A DNA stretch of 64,000 bases, taken from Cyanobacteria bacterium UBA3301 (GTDB lineage Bacteria > Cyanobacteriota > Vampirovibrionia > Gastranaerophilales > Gastranaerophilaceae). Both the position numbers and the translations under genes were made by a program. Location of the stretch: contig DESZ01000002.1 of NCBI GenBank assembly GCA_002361485.1, positions 1 through 64,000 on the forward strand, read 5' to 3'. Of the stretch, positions 17,098 to 26,084 are shown one piece after another (the stretch's first letter is position 1; each line of letters starts with the position of its first letter). The notes below the pieces were generated by a model, which did not search any database, was not told the origin of the DNA, and was given only the letters and a program-made list of their open reading frames with translations.

Positions 17098-18168
17098 CTA
17101 TGCTCCTTGAATTAAACGTTTTAATTCATTTACTCTTTGTGATTTTGCTTTTGCATCGTCAATAGAAATTAATCTTTTATTTACTAAGTCTGCAAGTGAA
17201 GCTTCTAATGTTTGCATGCCGGCTTCAGTACTTGTTTGAATAGTAGAATATATTTGAGCAGCTTTACCTTCTCTAATCAGGTTTGAGACTGCAGGCGTAA
17301 CAACAAGAATTTCCTGAGCCATAACACGTCCGTCTTGTTTTCCGTCAATACCGCGTTTCGGCAACAGAGTTTGTGAAAATACTGCAATTAATGAACTTGC
17401 CAGCTGTACACGAATTTGTTGCTGCTGCCCTTCAGGAAATACGTCAACTATACGGTCAATAGTTTGGGATGCGGATGATGTATGCAATGTCCCGAACACT
17501 AAGTGACCTGTTTCTGCTGCTGTTAATGCAAGTCCGATTGTTTCATGATCACGCATCTCGCCTACCAATATAATGTCAGGGTCTTCACGTAATGCAGATT
17601 TTAGTGCATTTGCAAAAGAGCGAGTATCCATGCCCAATTCACGTTGGTGAATAATACTTTTTTTAGAAGTATGAACAAATTCGACAGGGTCTTCAATTGT
17701 CAAAATATGTTCTGCACGAGTTCTATTAATATAATCAATCATAGCGGCAAGTGTTGTAGATTTCCCTGAACCGGTAGGCCCCGTTACTAACACCAAGCCT
17801 CTTGGACGATCTGCAACAGCTTTTACTATCGGAGGCATACCCATATTTTCTAAAACCGGAGCTTGCGATGAAATTGTACGAAAAGCTGCAGCATATGCAC
17901 CTTTATCTTTATAAAAATTAACACGAAAACGACCGATACCTTTTACACCGTATGAAAAATCAAGTTCCCATTCCTGCTCTAAACGACGTCTTTGGTCATT
18001 TGACATCATAGGGAAAAGCAATCTTTCAACTTCTTCGGCAGTTAACGGTTCATATTTCATTCTTTCCAAATTACCGTCAACACGAATAATTGGTGGTAAA
18101 TTGCTTGAGATGTGCAAGTCTGAACCGCCTGCTTCTACTAATTCTTTTAATAAGTCTTCAATTATCAT
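17098..18168 (-). CDS. pilT: Type IV pilus retraction ATPase PilT
   Basis: 356 residues, the normal PilT length. This cytoplasmic hexameric ATPase depolymerises type IV pili and drives twitching motility and DNA uptake. Walker A GPTGSGKST lies near 131-139, the Asp box LTIEDPVEFVH near 160-170, the Walker B region ILVGEMRD near 200, and the His box TLHTSSASQTIDRIVDVFP near 226-244. The retraction-type C-terminal signature appears as VSNLIREGKAAQI near 297. No other pilus genes are in the window. Confidence 0.95.
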   Translation of the reverse strand: MIIEDLLKELVEAGGSDLHISSNLPPIIRVDGNLERMKYEPLTAEEVERLLFPMMSNDQRRRLEQEWELDFSYGVKGIGRFRVNFYKDKGAYAAAFRTISSQAPVLENMGMPPIVKAVADRPRGLVLVTGPTGSGKSTTLAAMIDYINRTRAEHILTIEDPVEFVHTSKKSIIHQRELGMDTRSFANALKSALREDPDIILVGEMRDHETIGLALTAAETGHLVFGTLHTSSASQTIDRIVDVFPEGQQQQIRVQLASSLIAVFSQTLLPKRGIDGKQDGRVMAQEILVVTPAVSNLIREGKAAQIYSTIQTSTEAGMQTLEASLADLVNKRLISIDDAKAKSQRVNELKRLIQGA

Positions 18169-18184
18169 ATCGTCCTCAATCCTT

Positions 18185-18436
18185 TTATTCCGTATAATTC
18201 ATGATAGCATCATTTTCTTTTGCTGCCATTTCTATTAACAAATAAGACATGTACGCACCTAAAGCTATAGCCTTCGGGTCAAGATTTGTTCTGCTGGCAG
18301 CTTCTATAATAGCTGTATTTATTTCCGGATTTTCATCTTTTAAATAGTGAATCATTTTTTTGCGCCATGAAGGCATATCCCCAAAAATCTCATCAAATGC
18401 GAATTTTGTGGTTTCTTCGGAAATTACAGGTAACAT
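18185..18436 (-). CDS. 83-aa unknown protein upstream of pilT
   Basis: Small acidic helical protein with no signal peptide or cysteine. It ends 16 nt before pilT and follows a good promoter, so it is probably the first gene of the pilT operon. I do not recognise the family; its first half has an FDEIFGDMPSWRKKM segment. A role in pilus regulation is possible but rests only on position. Confidence 0.75.
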   Translation of the reverse strand: MLPVISEETTKFAFDEIFGDMPSWRKKMIHYLKDENPEINTAIIEAASRTNLDPKAIALGAYMSYLLIEMAAKENDAIMNYTE

Positions 18437-18477
18437 ATTATTCCTCTCAAAATTTATCTACTCTCTATTTTTTGATA

Positions 18478-18506
18478 ATTATACACCATGTTTTTTTTTA
18501 AGTCTA
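18478..18506 (-). promoter_or_regulatory. Vegetative promoter of the 83-aa/pilT operon
   Basis: On the minus strand: TAGACT (18506-18501), 17-nt spacer, TATAAT (18483-18478). The -10 is perfect and the -35 matches TTGACA at four of six bases. Confidence 0.6.
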
Positions 18507-18544
18507 CTTTTTCATAATTTCCCTCTTTATATTATAATTTATAT

Positions 18545-19651
18545 ATGAAGATATTGTCGTTAAAACTTACTGATTATAGAAATTGTAAGGATGTAGAACT
18601 TAATTTCGGCACAAATAAGGCGCTTATAATAGGTAAAAATGCGCAAGGAAAAACGAACATATTAGAGAGTCTATATTTTTTGTCCTGCAATAAAAGCCCG
18701 CGAACATCAAATGTTTCGGAATTTATAAATTTTGATTCCGATTTGTTTAAGATTAGCGCAAAAATTTTTAAATCAGATACCGACATAGATATGTCTTATA
18801 CCTATAATACGGATAAAAAACGTGAAATTAGACTAAATGGCTTAAAATCAAATATAAAAGACTTCAAATCCGTTTTAAAAACAGTTTTATTTTCAACCGC
18901 TGATTTACTTTTATTAAGGGGAACTCCGCAGGACAGACGTGACTGGCTGGATAGAGCAATTTCGCAAATTTATCCTGCTTATGATGAACGGTTATCAAAA
19001 TATGATAAAATTCGTATTCAAAAAAACAATTTGTTAAAAGATTATGCCAAAACAGGCAGATTTAATGAAAGTTTGTTTGAGGTTTATAATGAACAATTGT
19101 CTGTATCAGGAAGTAATATTATTTATTTACGCAAAAAATACTTAAAAGAAATTGAAAATATTGCCTCGGTCAAACATTCGACCATAATCAGCTCAGAATC
19201 ATTTTCACTTGCTTATGATTGTTCGTTTTTAAATAATGAAGAAGATAATATATCCGATATTCAAACTGCTTTTATGAATTCATTAAATGAACGTAAGCAG
19301 GAAGAAATTCGCCGATGTCAGTCTTGTGTCGGGCCTCACCGTGACGATATTATTTTTTATATAAACAATCAAGAGGCGGTAAAATTTGCGTCACAAGGTC
19401 AGCAAAGGACTATTGTTCTTGCGCTGAAACTTGCAGAACTTGATATTATTACCGATAAAACCGGAGATAATCCTGTGTTGTTATTGGATGATGTGCTTGC
19501 AGAATTGGATGATATAAGACAAAATTATCTTCTAAAATCAATAAATCCGAACACCCAAACAATAATAACCTCCGTTGACACATTGCTTTTTGAAGATGAA
19601 TTTTTAAAAGATGTTCAAATCTTTAAAATTGAGAATGGAAAATTAATATAA
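18545..19651 (+). CDS. recF: DNA replication and repair protein RecF
   Basis: 368 residues. This SMC-like ATPase helps load RecA at gaps. Walker A GKNAQGKTN lies near 30-38, the ABC signature region SQGQQRTIVLALKLAEL near 287-303, and Walker B PVLLLDDVLAELD near 313-325. It is not next to dnaA, dnaN or gyrB here, unlike the classical arrangement. It begins 38 nt from the -35 of the opposing pilT promoter. Confidence 0.96.
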   Translation: MKILSLKLTDYRNCKDVELNFGTNKALIIGKNAQGKTNILESLYFLSCNKSPRTSNVSEFINFDSDLFKISAKIFKSDTDIDMSYTYNTDKKREIRLNGLKSNIKDFKSVLKTVLFSTADLLLLRGTPQDRRDWLDRAISQIYPAYDERLSKYDKIRIQKNNLLKDYAKTGRFNESLFEVYNEQLSVSGSNIIYLRKKYLKEIENIASVKHSTIISSESFSLAYDCSFLNNEEDNISDIQTAFMNSLNERKQEEIRRCQSCVGPHRDDIIFYINNQEAVKFASQGQQRTIVLALKLAELDIITDKTGDNPVLLLDDVLAELDDIRQNYLLKSINPNTQTIITSVDTLLFEDEFLKDVQIFKIENGKLI

Positions 19652-19654
19652 TAG

Positions 19655-19684
19655 TACATCCTCACGAATTCTTGTGAGGATGTA
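19655..19684. terminator. Hairpin between convergent recF and coiled-coil gene
   Basis: A perfect 11-bp stem, TACATCCTCAC with GTGAGGATGTA, and 8-nt loop. No clear T run follows on either strand, so termination is likely but not assured. Confidence 0.6.
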
Positions 19685-19703
19685 TTGCTATATAGAAATA
19701 AGT

Positions 19704-21413
19704 TTAAGCTTTTGTTCCGGCTTCATATTCTTCTTTCGTAATCAATTCATTGTTTCTAGAATAATATGTTTCTCCCTCAAAAGTGGTTGTTCTATATGCA
19801 TTATTGTCATTGCCGATAGTCGGAGTTGCTTTTGATAACTGAGTCATCATAACAGGAGTCCTTAATTCTCCTGATCTTGTGCGTCGTGCCGAATTTTCTG
19901 TATTATTTTGTTCAATTTTATCAAGGCTTTTTCTCTCTTTTTTACTTATGCCATCAGAAGCATCAACACCCTGCATTAAATTTGTATTTTCAGCCTCACT
20001 TTTTTGTATTTTTGTTTGAAGATTATTATATTCTTTTTGTTCTTGTGATTCCATTTTTGATAATTTATTTTTATAATTATCAATTTGTGTTCTTAAACCA
20101 TTCAGTTCTGCCGTTTTGGTATGGAATTCATCAATTTTGTCTTTTACTTCTTTAAGTGCATCATTCGCTTTGTCAAACTCGCTTTGTTTAACCTCAAGAG
20201 TTGCTTCCAATTTTGATTGCTGATTGGTAGCTTTATCTAAGTTATTTTGATGTGTTTTTAATGCATCTTCCTGTGTTTTAAAATTAGTTTCATTTTCGGC
20301 AACAGATTTTTCAGCATCACTTAATCCTGCCTTAGCATCATTTTCTGCTCTTTCTGCAGCAGTATTATCTTTTTCTGCTTTTTCTTTTGCTGCTTTTGCT
20401 TTTTCGAATTGCGCTTTTGCAATGTCATATTCAGGGTTATGAATAGTTGAGCCATCAGATTGGGTTATTGTTTCTGGTGTAGAATTTAATTTGTTTTCTG
20501 CACTAGTAAGGTTAGTTGTCGCATCTGCTAAAGCTTGTTTTGCAATAACAGCATTTGAATGCGCTTGTATATATTTTTCATTGCTAATGCCCTTATTTTT
20601 CATTGCAGTTTCTAAAGATGCTTTTGCTCCATCACGTTGTGTTGTAAAGTTGCTTACAACGCCTTTTTGTTGATTTACATCACCTTTTGCTTTCTTCAAG
20701 GCTGCTTCAGCGTTACCTCTCGCGGTATCAAGATTCCCAACTTGGGCTTGCGCAGATTTGAATTCTCCTTGTAATCCTTCAGTAGTTGTTTCTAATGTAG
20801 CATACTGTGATTCTGCGGTCGCAATCGCACTCCTCAAATCAGCGGAATTTGTCGCGTTTGCCATTGCGTCGACACAACCTTGAATATCTGTATTCGTCGA
20901 AATTGTTGTTGCAGTACTTGTTAATGAGCTCAACCCGTTTGATAAAGCTTGTCCGCTCGTTAGAGGTGCTGTTGCTTGAACATGTGCTTGTGCGCCAGGT
21001 GACAAAACTTTATTTAAGATAGCTGCTCCGGCAGTACCTGCCAAAAATCCCAATACTCCGCCTGTTGACATACCGCCCATTGGCATGCTTGGCATCATCA
21101 TTCTTGCGCCAACACCAAAGATACTTGTTCCTGATTGTAATGATGTTACTTGCCCGGAGTCTCTATTAGCTATTATAGCAGTTTCACTTCCTGATAAATA
21201 TCTAGGAGCAGAATTTTCTGCCATAATGCGAGCACTAACATGCCCACCTTTTGAAGGACTTAAAAATTTTGTAGCAGCAGTCATCCTTGCCTGATTGAAG
21301 GTACTCCCGACAACCGTACTTTTCGAGCCATGTACTGTATTTTTCCTACCCGAAGATGAGTAGGATGACATTACACCCGGTCTATTCAGTTTTGCCATAT
21401 CAACTGCCGTCAT
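19704..21413 (-). CDS. Long coiled-coil protein with glycine-rich N-terminal region
   Basis: 569 residues from the ATG at 21413, which follows AGAAGAGAG; an in-frame ATG at 21476 lacks such a site. Residues 1-95 are Ser/Thr/Gly-rich. A Met/Gly-rich hydrophobic stretch (GVGARMMMPSMPMGGMSTGGVLGFLAGTAGAA pattern, about 97-130) could insert in a membrane. Residues 190-500 are a Lys/Glu/Ala-rich coiled coil. The tail ends in ELITKEEYEAG, like the tail of the unknown protein at 39753-40760. There is no classical signal peptide. A structural or filament-like role is possible; the family is not recognised. Confidence 0.75.
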   Translation of the reverse strand: MTAVDMAKLNRPGVMSSYSSSGRKNTVHGSKSTVVGSTFNQARMTAATKFLSPSKGGHVSARIMAENSAPRYLSGSETAIIANRDSGQVTSLQSGTSIFGVGARMMMPSMPMGGMSTGGVLGFLAGTAGAAILNKVLSPGAQAHVQATAPLTSGQALSNGLSSLTSTATTISTNTDIQGCVDAMANATNSADLRSAIATAESQYATLETTTEGLQGEFKSAQAQVGNLDTARGNAEAALKKAKGDVNQQKGVVSNFTTQRDGAKASLETAMKNKGISNEKYIQAHSNAVIAKQALADATTNLTSAENKLNSTPETITQSDGSTIHNPEYDIAKAQFEKAKAAKEKAEKDNTAAERAENDAKAGLSDAEKSVAENETNFKTQEDALKTHQNNLDKATNQQSKLEATLEVKQSEFDKANDALKEVKDKIDEFHTKTAELNGLRTQIDNYKNKLSKMESQEQKEYNNLQTKIQKSEAENTNLMQGVDASDGISKKERKSLDKIEQNNTENSARRTRSGELRTPVMMTQLSKATPTIGNDNNAYRTTTFEGETYYSRNNELITKEEYEAGTKA

Positions 21414-21591
21414 TTTTTGCTCTCTTCTTTTTTTGCTCTCAATTAAATAAAAACTTTTGATTTTATAGAATTTCACATGTACGACAGTTTGTTACAAAAG
21501 TTTACAATTAAATATTGTATCTGTTTTGCCTTTACATCACTTTTTCTTTATGCTACTTTTAAGTTGTTAAACAGTTTATAAGAGGTATATT

Positions 21592-22248
21592 ATGCAAGCT
21601 CGCAGAGCATCAAGAGAATTAGCATTTATTTTGCTTTCTCAATTTGAAAAAAATGTTGAAAAATATTCAAAAGAAAATTTGGATGAGATGATTGTAAAAT
21701 CAATCAGGGTTTTATTGAACAGCGCAAGTGATGATTTGAGAGTGTCATTAGGTGCACTAAATGATATGAAAAACAGAATAGATGATTATGAAGCAGAGCA
21801 TGAAATAAATCTAAATCGTCCGATGGGAGCTTCTAATATATCAGTTCCTATGGTTATGACATCTGATTTTTCCGGCAGAATTGATGAAATGATTGATGTC
21901 GCGGAGAAAGCTTTATTAGGTTTGGAAATTGCTGAATTTTGTGCTCTTGATTCTCAGCAGGAAGTAAAGGATTATGCGCTTAATATTATCCAAAATTACC
22001 AAAATCACCAAGCTAATATTGATGAAATTATAAAAAGTTATTCTAAAGGCTGGGATTTTGACAGACTTGTTAAAATGGATAAAGATATATTAAGAATAGC
22101 AATTTCAGAACTTCTATATATAAAAGAAACCCCGATAAAAGTTGTTTGTGATGAAGCGGTTGAATTAGCTAAAAAATATTCAACTGATGACAGCTCATCT
22201 TTTGTAAACGGAATTCTTGCAAAAGTTATTACAGAAAAAGGCCTGTAA
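21592..22248 (+). CDS. nusB: Transcription antitermination factor NusB (long form)
   Basis: 218 residues. The RRASRELAFILLSQ start and the C-terminal block DRLVKMDKDILRIAISELLY...VCDEAVELAKKYSTDDSSSFVNGIL are classic NusB, which binds boxA RNA with NusE/S10. The family is usually about 140 residues. The extra 70 lie in the middle (about 45-125), as in the long cyanobacterial NusB proteins. It heads a five-gene rightward run. Confidence 0.93.
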   Translation: MQARRASRELAFILLSQFEKNVEKYSKENLDEMIVKSIRVLLNSASDDLRVSLGALNDMKNRIDDYEAEHEINLNRPMGASNISVPMVMTSDFSGRIDEMIDVAEKALLGLEIAEFCALDSQQEVKDYALNIIQNYQNHQANIDEIIKSYSKGWDFDRLVKMDKDILRIAISELLYIKETPIKVVCDEAVELAKKYSTDDSSSFVNGILAKVITEKGL

Positions 22249-22303
22249 TATTAATTTGTGTTAATCAATTTACAAAAACAGGAAAATAATATATTATATA
22301 AAT

Positions 22304-23365
22304 ATGGAAGATTTAAGTTTAAATGAGAAGATTAGCGCATTGACGCTAAAAATGGCAAGAGAGCCTCAAAATATTGAAAATTATCATGAGTTGTCAGAAT
22401 TGTATTTGGCACAAAAGGATTATGACAAAGTAATGTCTGTATTAGACAGTTTGTTGGCAATAAAGCCTGATGACGTACAGGCATTAATCGGTATGGGTAC
22501 AATGTGGTTTTATGAAAGAGATTTTCGTAAATCACTTTCGTATTATAATCGCGCATTGGAAATTAATCCTAAAAATTACCTGATTTATTACAATATGGGT
22601 AATGTTTTTGCAGAATGGAAAAATTTTGACAAAGCTTTATTCTATTATAATCGTGCTATTGATTTGAATTCGGTAAATCCTGAAATTTATAATGCAATCG
22701 CTTTATTGTATCAGGATAAAGAAGATTTTGTTGAAGCAAAAGCATATTATGAAAAAGCTTTATCTTTAGCTCCTGATAATATTAATGCATTAATTGATAT
22801 GGGTAATGTATGTTTCAAATTGTTTGAATATGAAACATCATTAAAATTATTCAAAAAAGTATTTGTTTTAGCGCCTGATAATGAATTGGTTGCTGTTTGT
22901 ATAGGTAATGCTCTTACGCTTATGGGTGACAGAGAGCAAGCATATGCATATTATGAAAAAGCTTTAAAAATGACTGAGGAAAAATATCCGGTTTATATTT
23001 CTTATGCAATATCGTTAACTGAATTTAAAGAATATGATATGGCTGAAGGTATGTATAAGCGTGCAATTGAAAATGATTCAACTCAGTCTTTGGCTTACAT
23101 TTTATTAGCTAATTTATATACAAACCATAATAAGGTAAAAGAAGCCATTGAAGTTTATAAACAGGCATTAAGAGTTGATCAAAATAATGCTGAAATTTAT
23201 TGTTTATTAGGCAATGCTCACTACTTGGATAATGATGTTGAAAAAGCGATAATGTCTTATCGTGCTTCTATAACATTGGAACCGACAAATGATGAGTATA
23301 GGTTAATATATTCCCAAGTTGTTGAAGATTATATGAAAACAATCAGAGAAGGCGCTAATGCCTAG
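22304..23365 (+). CDS. Tetratricopeptide repeat protein
   Basis: 353 residues made almost entirely of about nine 34-residue TPR units, for example YYNRALEINPKNYLIYYNMGNVF near 78-100. No signal peptide or membrane segment, so it is a cytosolic scaffold. The partner is unknown. It overlaps the next gene by 8 nt, suggesting co-translation with the Tic20-like membrane protein. Confidence 0.9.
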   Translation: MEDLSLNEKISALTLKMAREPQNIENYHELSELYLAQKDYDKVMSVLDSLLAIKPDDVQALIGMGTMWFYERDFRKSLSYYNRALEINPKNYLIYYNMGNVFAEWKNFDKALFYYNRAIDLNSVNPEIYNAIALLYQDKEDFVEAKAYYEKALSLAPDNINALIDMGNVCFKLFEYETSLKLFKKVFVLAPDNELVAVCIGNALTLMGDREQAYAYYEKALKMTEEKYPVYISYAISLTEFKEYDMAEGMYKRAIENDSTQSLAYILLANLYTNHNKVKEAIEVYKQALRVDQNNAEIYCLLGNAHYLDNDVEKAIMSYRASITLEPTNDEYRLIYSQVVEDYMKTIREGANA

Positions 23366-23765
23366 CAGTTTGAAAGTCAGCATTTGGGACAGATTAATTT
23401 CTGTTCTAACGTATTTGTCTGCAGGATGGGGCGGATTAGTTGTTTGGATTATATTTCATTTTTCTCATGTTAATTTATCAAAGTTTCTGAAATTTAATAT
23501 TTTTCAATCGATTTTCATTTCTTTTGCATATTTTATAATTTATTCATTATTAGGGTTATGCTTTTATATACTTTCTCATATACCTATAATCCAAATTGTT
23601 TCATCATACGTTCAATTAGTAATATTCAGACCGATAATATTTGGGTATTCTTCATTACAACTGTTAATTGTCGGATTGATTTCGTACTGCGTTTTATTTA
23701 GTCTTATGGGAAGATATCCTAAAATATACAAAGTATCCGAATGGATAAATAATATGGCTAATTAA
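23358..23765 (+). CDS. Tic20-like integral membrane protein
   Basis: 135 residues with four hydrophobic segments. WDRLISVLTYLSAGWGG at the start, the FLKFNIFQSIFIS segment near 44-56 and the closing RYPKIYKVSEW pattern resemble the Tic20/Ycf60 family. That family occurs in cyanobacteria and, in plastids, in the inner-envelope protein import machinery; its bacterial role is unclear. Similarity is judged by eye on short motifs, so a generic four-helix protein remains possible. Confidence 0.55.
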   Translation: MPSSLKVSIWDRLISVLTYLSAGWGGLVVWIIFHFSHVNLSKFLKFNIFQSIFISFAYFIIYSLLGLCFYILSHIPIIQIVSSYVQLVIFRPIIFGYSSLQLLIVGLISYCVLFSLMGRYPKIYKVSEWINNMAN

Positions 23766-23779
23766 TTTTTGAGGTGTAT

Positions 23780-24715
23780 ATGCTTGTAAAAAATGTTACA
23801 TTACAGACATCAGCAAAAAATATTTGGTTATATACGCTCTTATTTTTTATGTTTTGCGTTTTATCATTGTGTATTACCGCTGAATATATCAATTTTAATG
23901 ACCCTGTAAATATTCCTTTGCAAGTATTTAAAGGTACATCCGAAATGATTGCCAATACATCAAGTATTCAAGATAAATTTTTGATTATTCTTGTTATATA
24001 CATTGTACCGCTTCTAATATTATATGGAATTATATACAGTATAATATCCAGAAATAATGCAATTAAAGACGAAGCTTCGGTTTTAAGTCTTGTTAGTGCA
24101 GAGTTTAAACCCAGAAGAGTTGGTTTCAATTTTAATCGACAAAATTGCAATTTCTCATGCGCTTATAAGGATATAAACTCACTAATTATTGAAATTAATG
24201 TCACAAGAGAAAGGACAAAAAACGGATATGTAGATGTCGTTAACTATATTTCATTACATTTTACCGTATTAAATGATAAAAGATTTAAGTTAACTAATAC
24301 TACAATGAATTTTAAAGGGCTTATTTATAAAATTATTGATTATACCAGAGAAGTTGAAAACTTAGTGTTTAAATATTCAGGTGACGGAAATTCCGCTGAT
24401 ATTGCCGAAGTAGTAGACTGTTATCGTCAAAAGGGGATGAAACCTATTTTAACAAAACCGCAAGAGAGTTCATTAAAAATTATGTCGATAGTATTTTTTA
24501 TAATTGGTTTGTTTTTTATATTTTCTTTTTTTAGTGATATGACAAATTCAAAATCAATAGATGAACTGTTTTCTAACTTATTTGTACCTATCGTCACAAT
24601 AGGAATATCCTTAATTTTTGATTTAATTATGATTATTGATAAAGTTCATGAAAAAAAATATGAGAAAGTTACAACATGGAAGAGAAATCATTCGAAAGAC
24701 GAGTTAAAGATTTAG
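23780..24715 (+). CDS. Unknown membrane protein with two terminal helix pairs
   Basis: 311 residues from the ATG at 23780, five bases after GAGG; a GTG six bases earlier lies inside that site. Two membrane segments near 16-38 and 72-93 precede a soluble domain of about 140 residues. Two more segments near 230-250 and 263-285 precede a short charged tail. I do not recognise the soluble domain. It overlaps the next gene by 40 nt. Confidence 0.75.
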   Translation: MLVKNVTLQTSAKNIWLYTLLFFMFCVLSLCITAEYINFNDPVNIPLQVFKGTSEMIANTSSIQDKFLIILVIYIVPLLILYGIIYSIISRNNAIKDEASVLSLVSAEFKPRRVGFNFNRQNCNFSCAYKDINSLIIEINVTRERTKNGYVDVVNYISLHFTVLNDKRFKLTNTTMNFKGLIYKIIDYTREVENLVFKYSGDGNSADIAEVVDCYRQKGMKPILTKPQESSLKIMSIVFFIIGLFFIFSFFSDMTNSKSIDELFSNLFVPIVTIGISLIFDLIMIIDKVHEKKYEKVTTWKRNHSKDELKI

Positions 24716-25980
24716 AGGACGCATTTTACAGGCTTGATTCTGAGTCCTCAGTACCGATTGATATAGTTAATGAAATTGAAGAATTACTAAGAATTTCTCC
24801 TGATAATTTAGAGGTATTGGATATAAAAGCTTTGATGCTAATTAATTCTCCGGATTCTAATACAAAAGAAATTGTGGAAATATACGAGCACATGTTAAAA
24901 ATAGCTCCTCCGGATTCTATTTATGCAAAAGAAGCTCGCGAAATGATTAAAATATATAAGGATTTAGATACCGATAATTCTTATATATCAAATTCATCAA
25001 ACGAAAGCTTTTCTCTTATGGGATTAGTACCGATAAGATTGCTGGTAGGCATAAAATTGATAATTATTGCTATCATTGCAGTATTTATATTAAACAAATA
25101 TTATGTCAATAAGCAAGAAAATAATGTAACAGAGAAGTTAAATTATGTCGCAACATCAGCAGTAACAACAAATAATAATATTTCATTTAACGACAAAGAT
25201 TTTGTTGATTTAAATATAAACAAACCGACAAATTACAATTTTAAAAGTAAAAATGAAATTTATAATATAAGAAAATCGTATGTTTCGAAATCAAAATTTG
25301 CTAAACGTAATTATGAACCAAACGAGGCAGTATTTGGCAGCATTGTTGATTATAAACCGTGGTGGGGATTAATATCCTGTGATAATCCTGATTATCACGG
25401 AGATTATCATGAACGAATTGAGGGTCCTTCAAAAGTCAGTGTTCAGATGAATAATCCGGATGCACTTGTTCAGGTTAGTCTGCCATACCTGATATGGGGA
25501 ACTGATTATAACAGAGAATATTGTACGAGTGAATACTCAAAATTCATACCATATTCCCTAAAATTTAGCAAAAAATATAATGCTTACGTTCTAAAATATG
25601 AACTTACGCGCGCGTTTTTGAATTACAGAACAAATATAAATAATAAGACTTATCGCTATCCGCTTCAATTGTCAGGATTGAATGCTCGTGATTTCGGATA
25701 TAATTATGTGTATGCGTATAATACTACTAATATAAAAATGTTTAGTTACAGTGATTTTGATATGACAAATTCTATTGTTACATTCGCTGATTATGTGCAT
25801 TTAGGTGGCAGCTGCAAGTATAAAGACGGATGTAACAATATTTCACCGATGCAAGACGGGTTAATGTTTCGTGTCACGGAATTGCCTGCAACAATCAGCT
25901 TAAAACTGTGGAAAAATTACCCTTCTTCAACAAATGAAAAGCCGGATTTATATTATCAAATTGTTTTTGATGAAAAATAA
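24676..25980 (+). CDS. Unknown single-pass protein: helical N-terminus, large extracytoplasmic domain
   Basis: 434 residues. Residues 1-105 are helical and TPR-like (VNEIEELLRISPDNLEVLDIKALML pattern). One membrane helix lies at about 118-142, and a domain of about 290 residues is probably outside. That domain is aromatic-rich (YKPWWG, PDYHGDYHERIEGP) with four or five cysteines, including ISCDNP, YCTSEY and GGSCKYKDGC, suited to disulphides. No family recognised. The 40-nt overlap with the preceding membrane protein gene suggests the two proteins work together. Confidence 0.75.
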   Translation: MEEKSFERRVKDLEDAFYRLDSESSVPIDIVNEIEELLRISPDNLEVLDIKALMLINSPDSNTKEIVEIYEHMLKIAPPDSIYAKEAREMIKIYKDLDTDNSYISNSSNESFSLMGLVPIRLLVGIKLIIIAIIAVFILNKYYVNKQENNVTEKLNYVATSAVTTNNNISFNDKDFVDLNINKPTNYNFKSKNEIYNIRKSYVSKSKFAKRNYEPNEAVFGSIVDYKPWWGLISCDNPDYHGDYHERIEGPSKVSVQMNNPDALVQVSLPYLIWGTDYNREYCTSEYSKFIPYSLKFSKKYNAYVLKYELTRAFLNYRTNINNKTYRYPLQLSGLNARDFGYNYVYAYNTTNIKMFSYSDFDMTNSIVTFADYVHLGGSCKYKDGCNNISPMQDGLMFRVTELPATISLKLWKNYPSSTNEKPDLYYQIVFDEK

Positions 25981-26010
25981 CTTGTTATTAAATTTAACTA
26001 AACTTAACAA

Positions 26011-26045
26011 TACTTTACATGTTTTTAAAATTTTGCTACTATAAT
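26011..26045 (+). promoter_or_regulatory. Candidate promoter of rpsA
   Basis: A perfect TATAAT lies at 26040-26045. The best -35 is TTTACA at 26014-26019 with a 20-nt spacer, inside the recurring decamer TACTTTACAT (26011-26020). The long spacer resembles the rpsL promoter candidate. Confidence 0.45.
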
Positions 26046-26084
26046 TTTAGTAATATGTTGTGTCGTAATGACAATGGGGTTAAA

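Noticed and set aside
21484..21510. A fourth sigma-28 site (TAAACTTT-N11-GTCGTACA, minus strand) for the coiled-coil gene
   Set aside because: The -10 matches only about half the consensus and the spacing differs from the other three.
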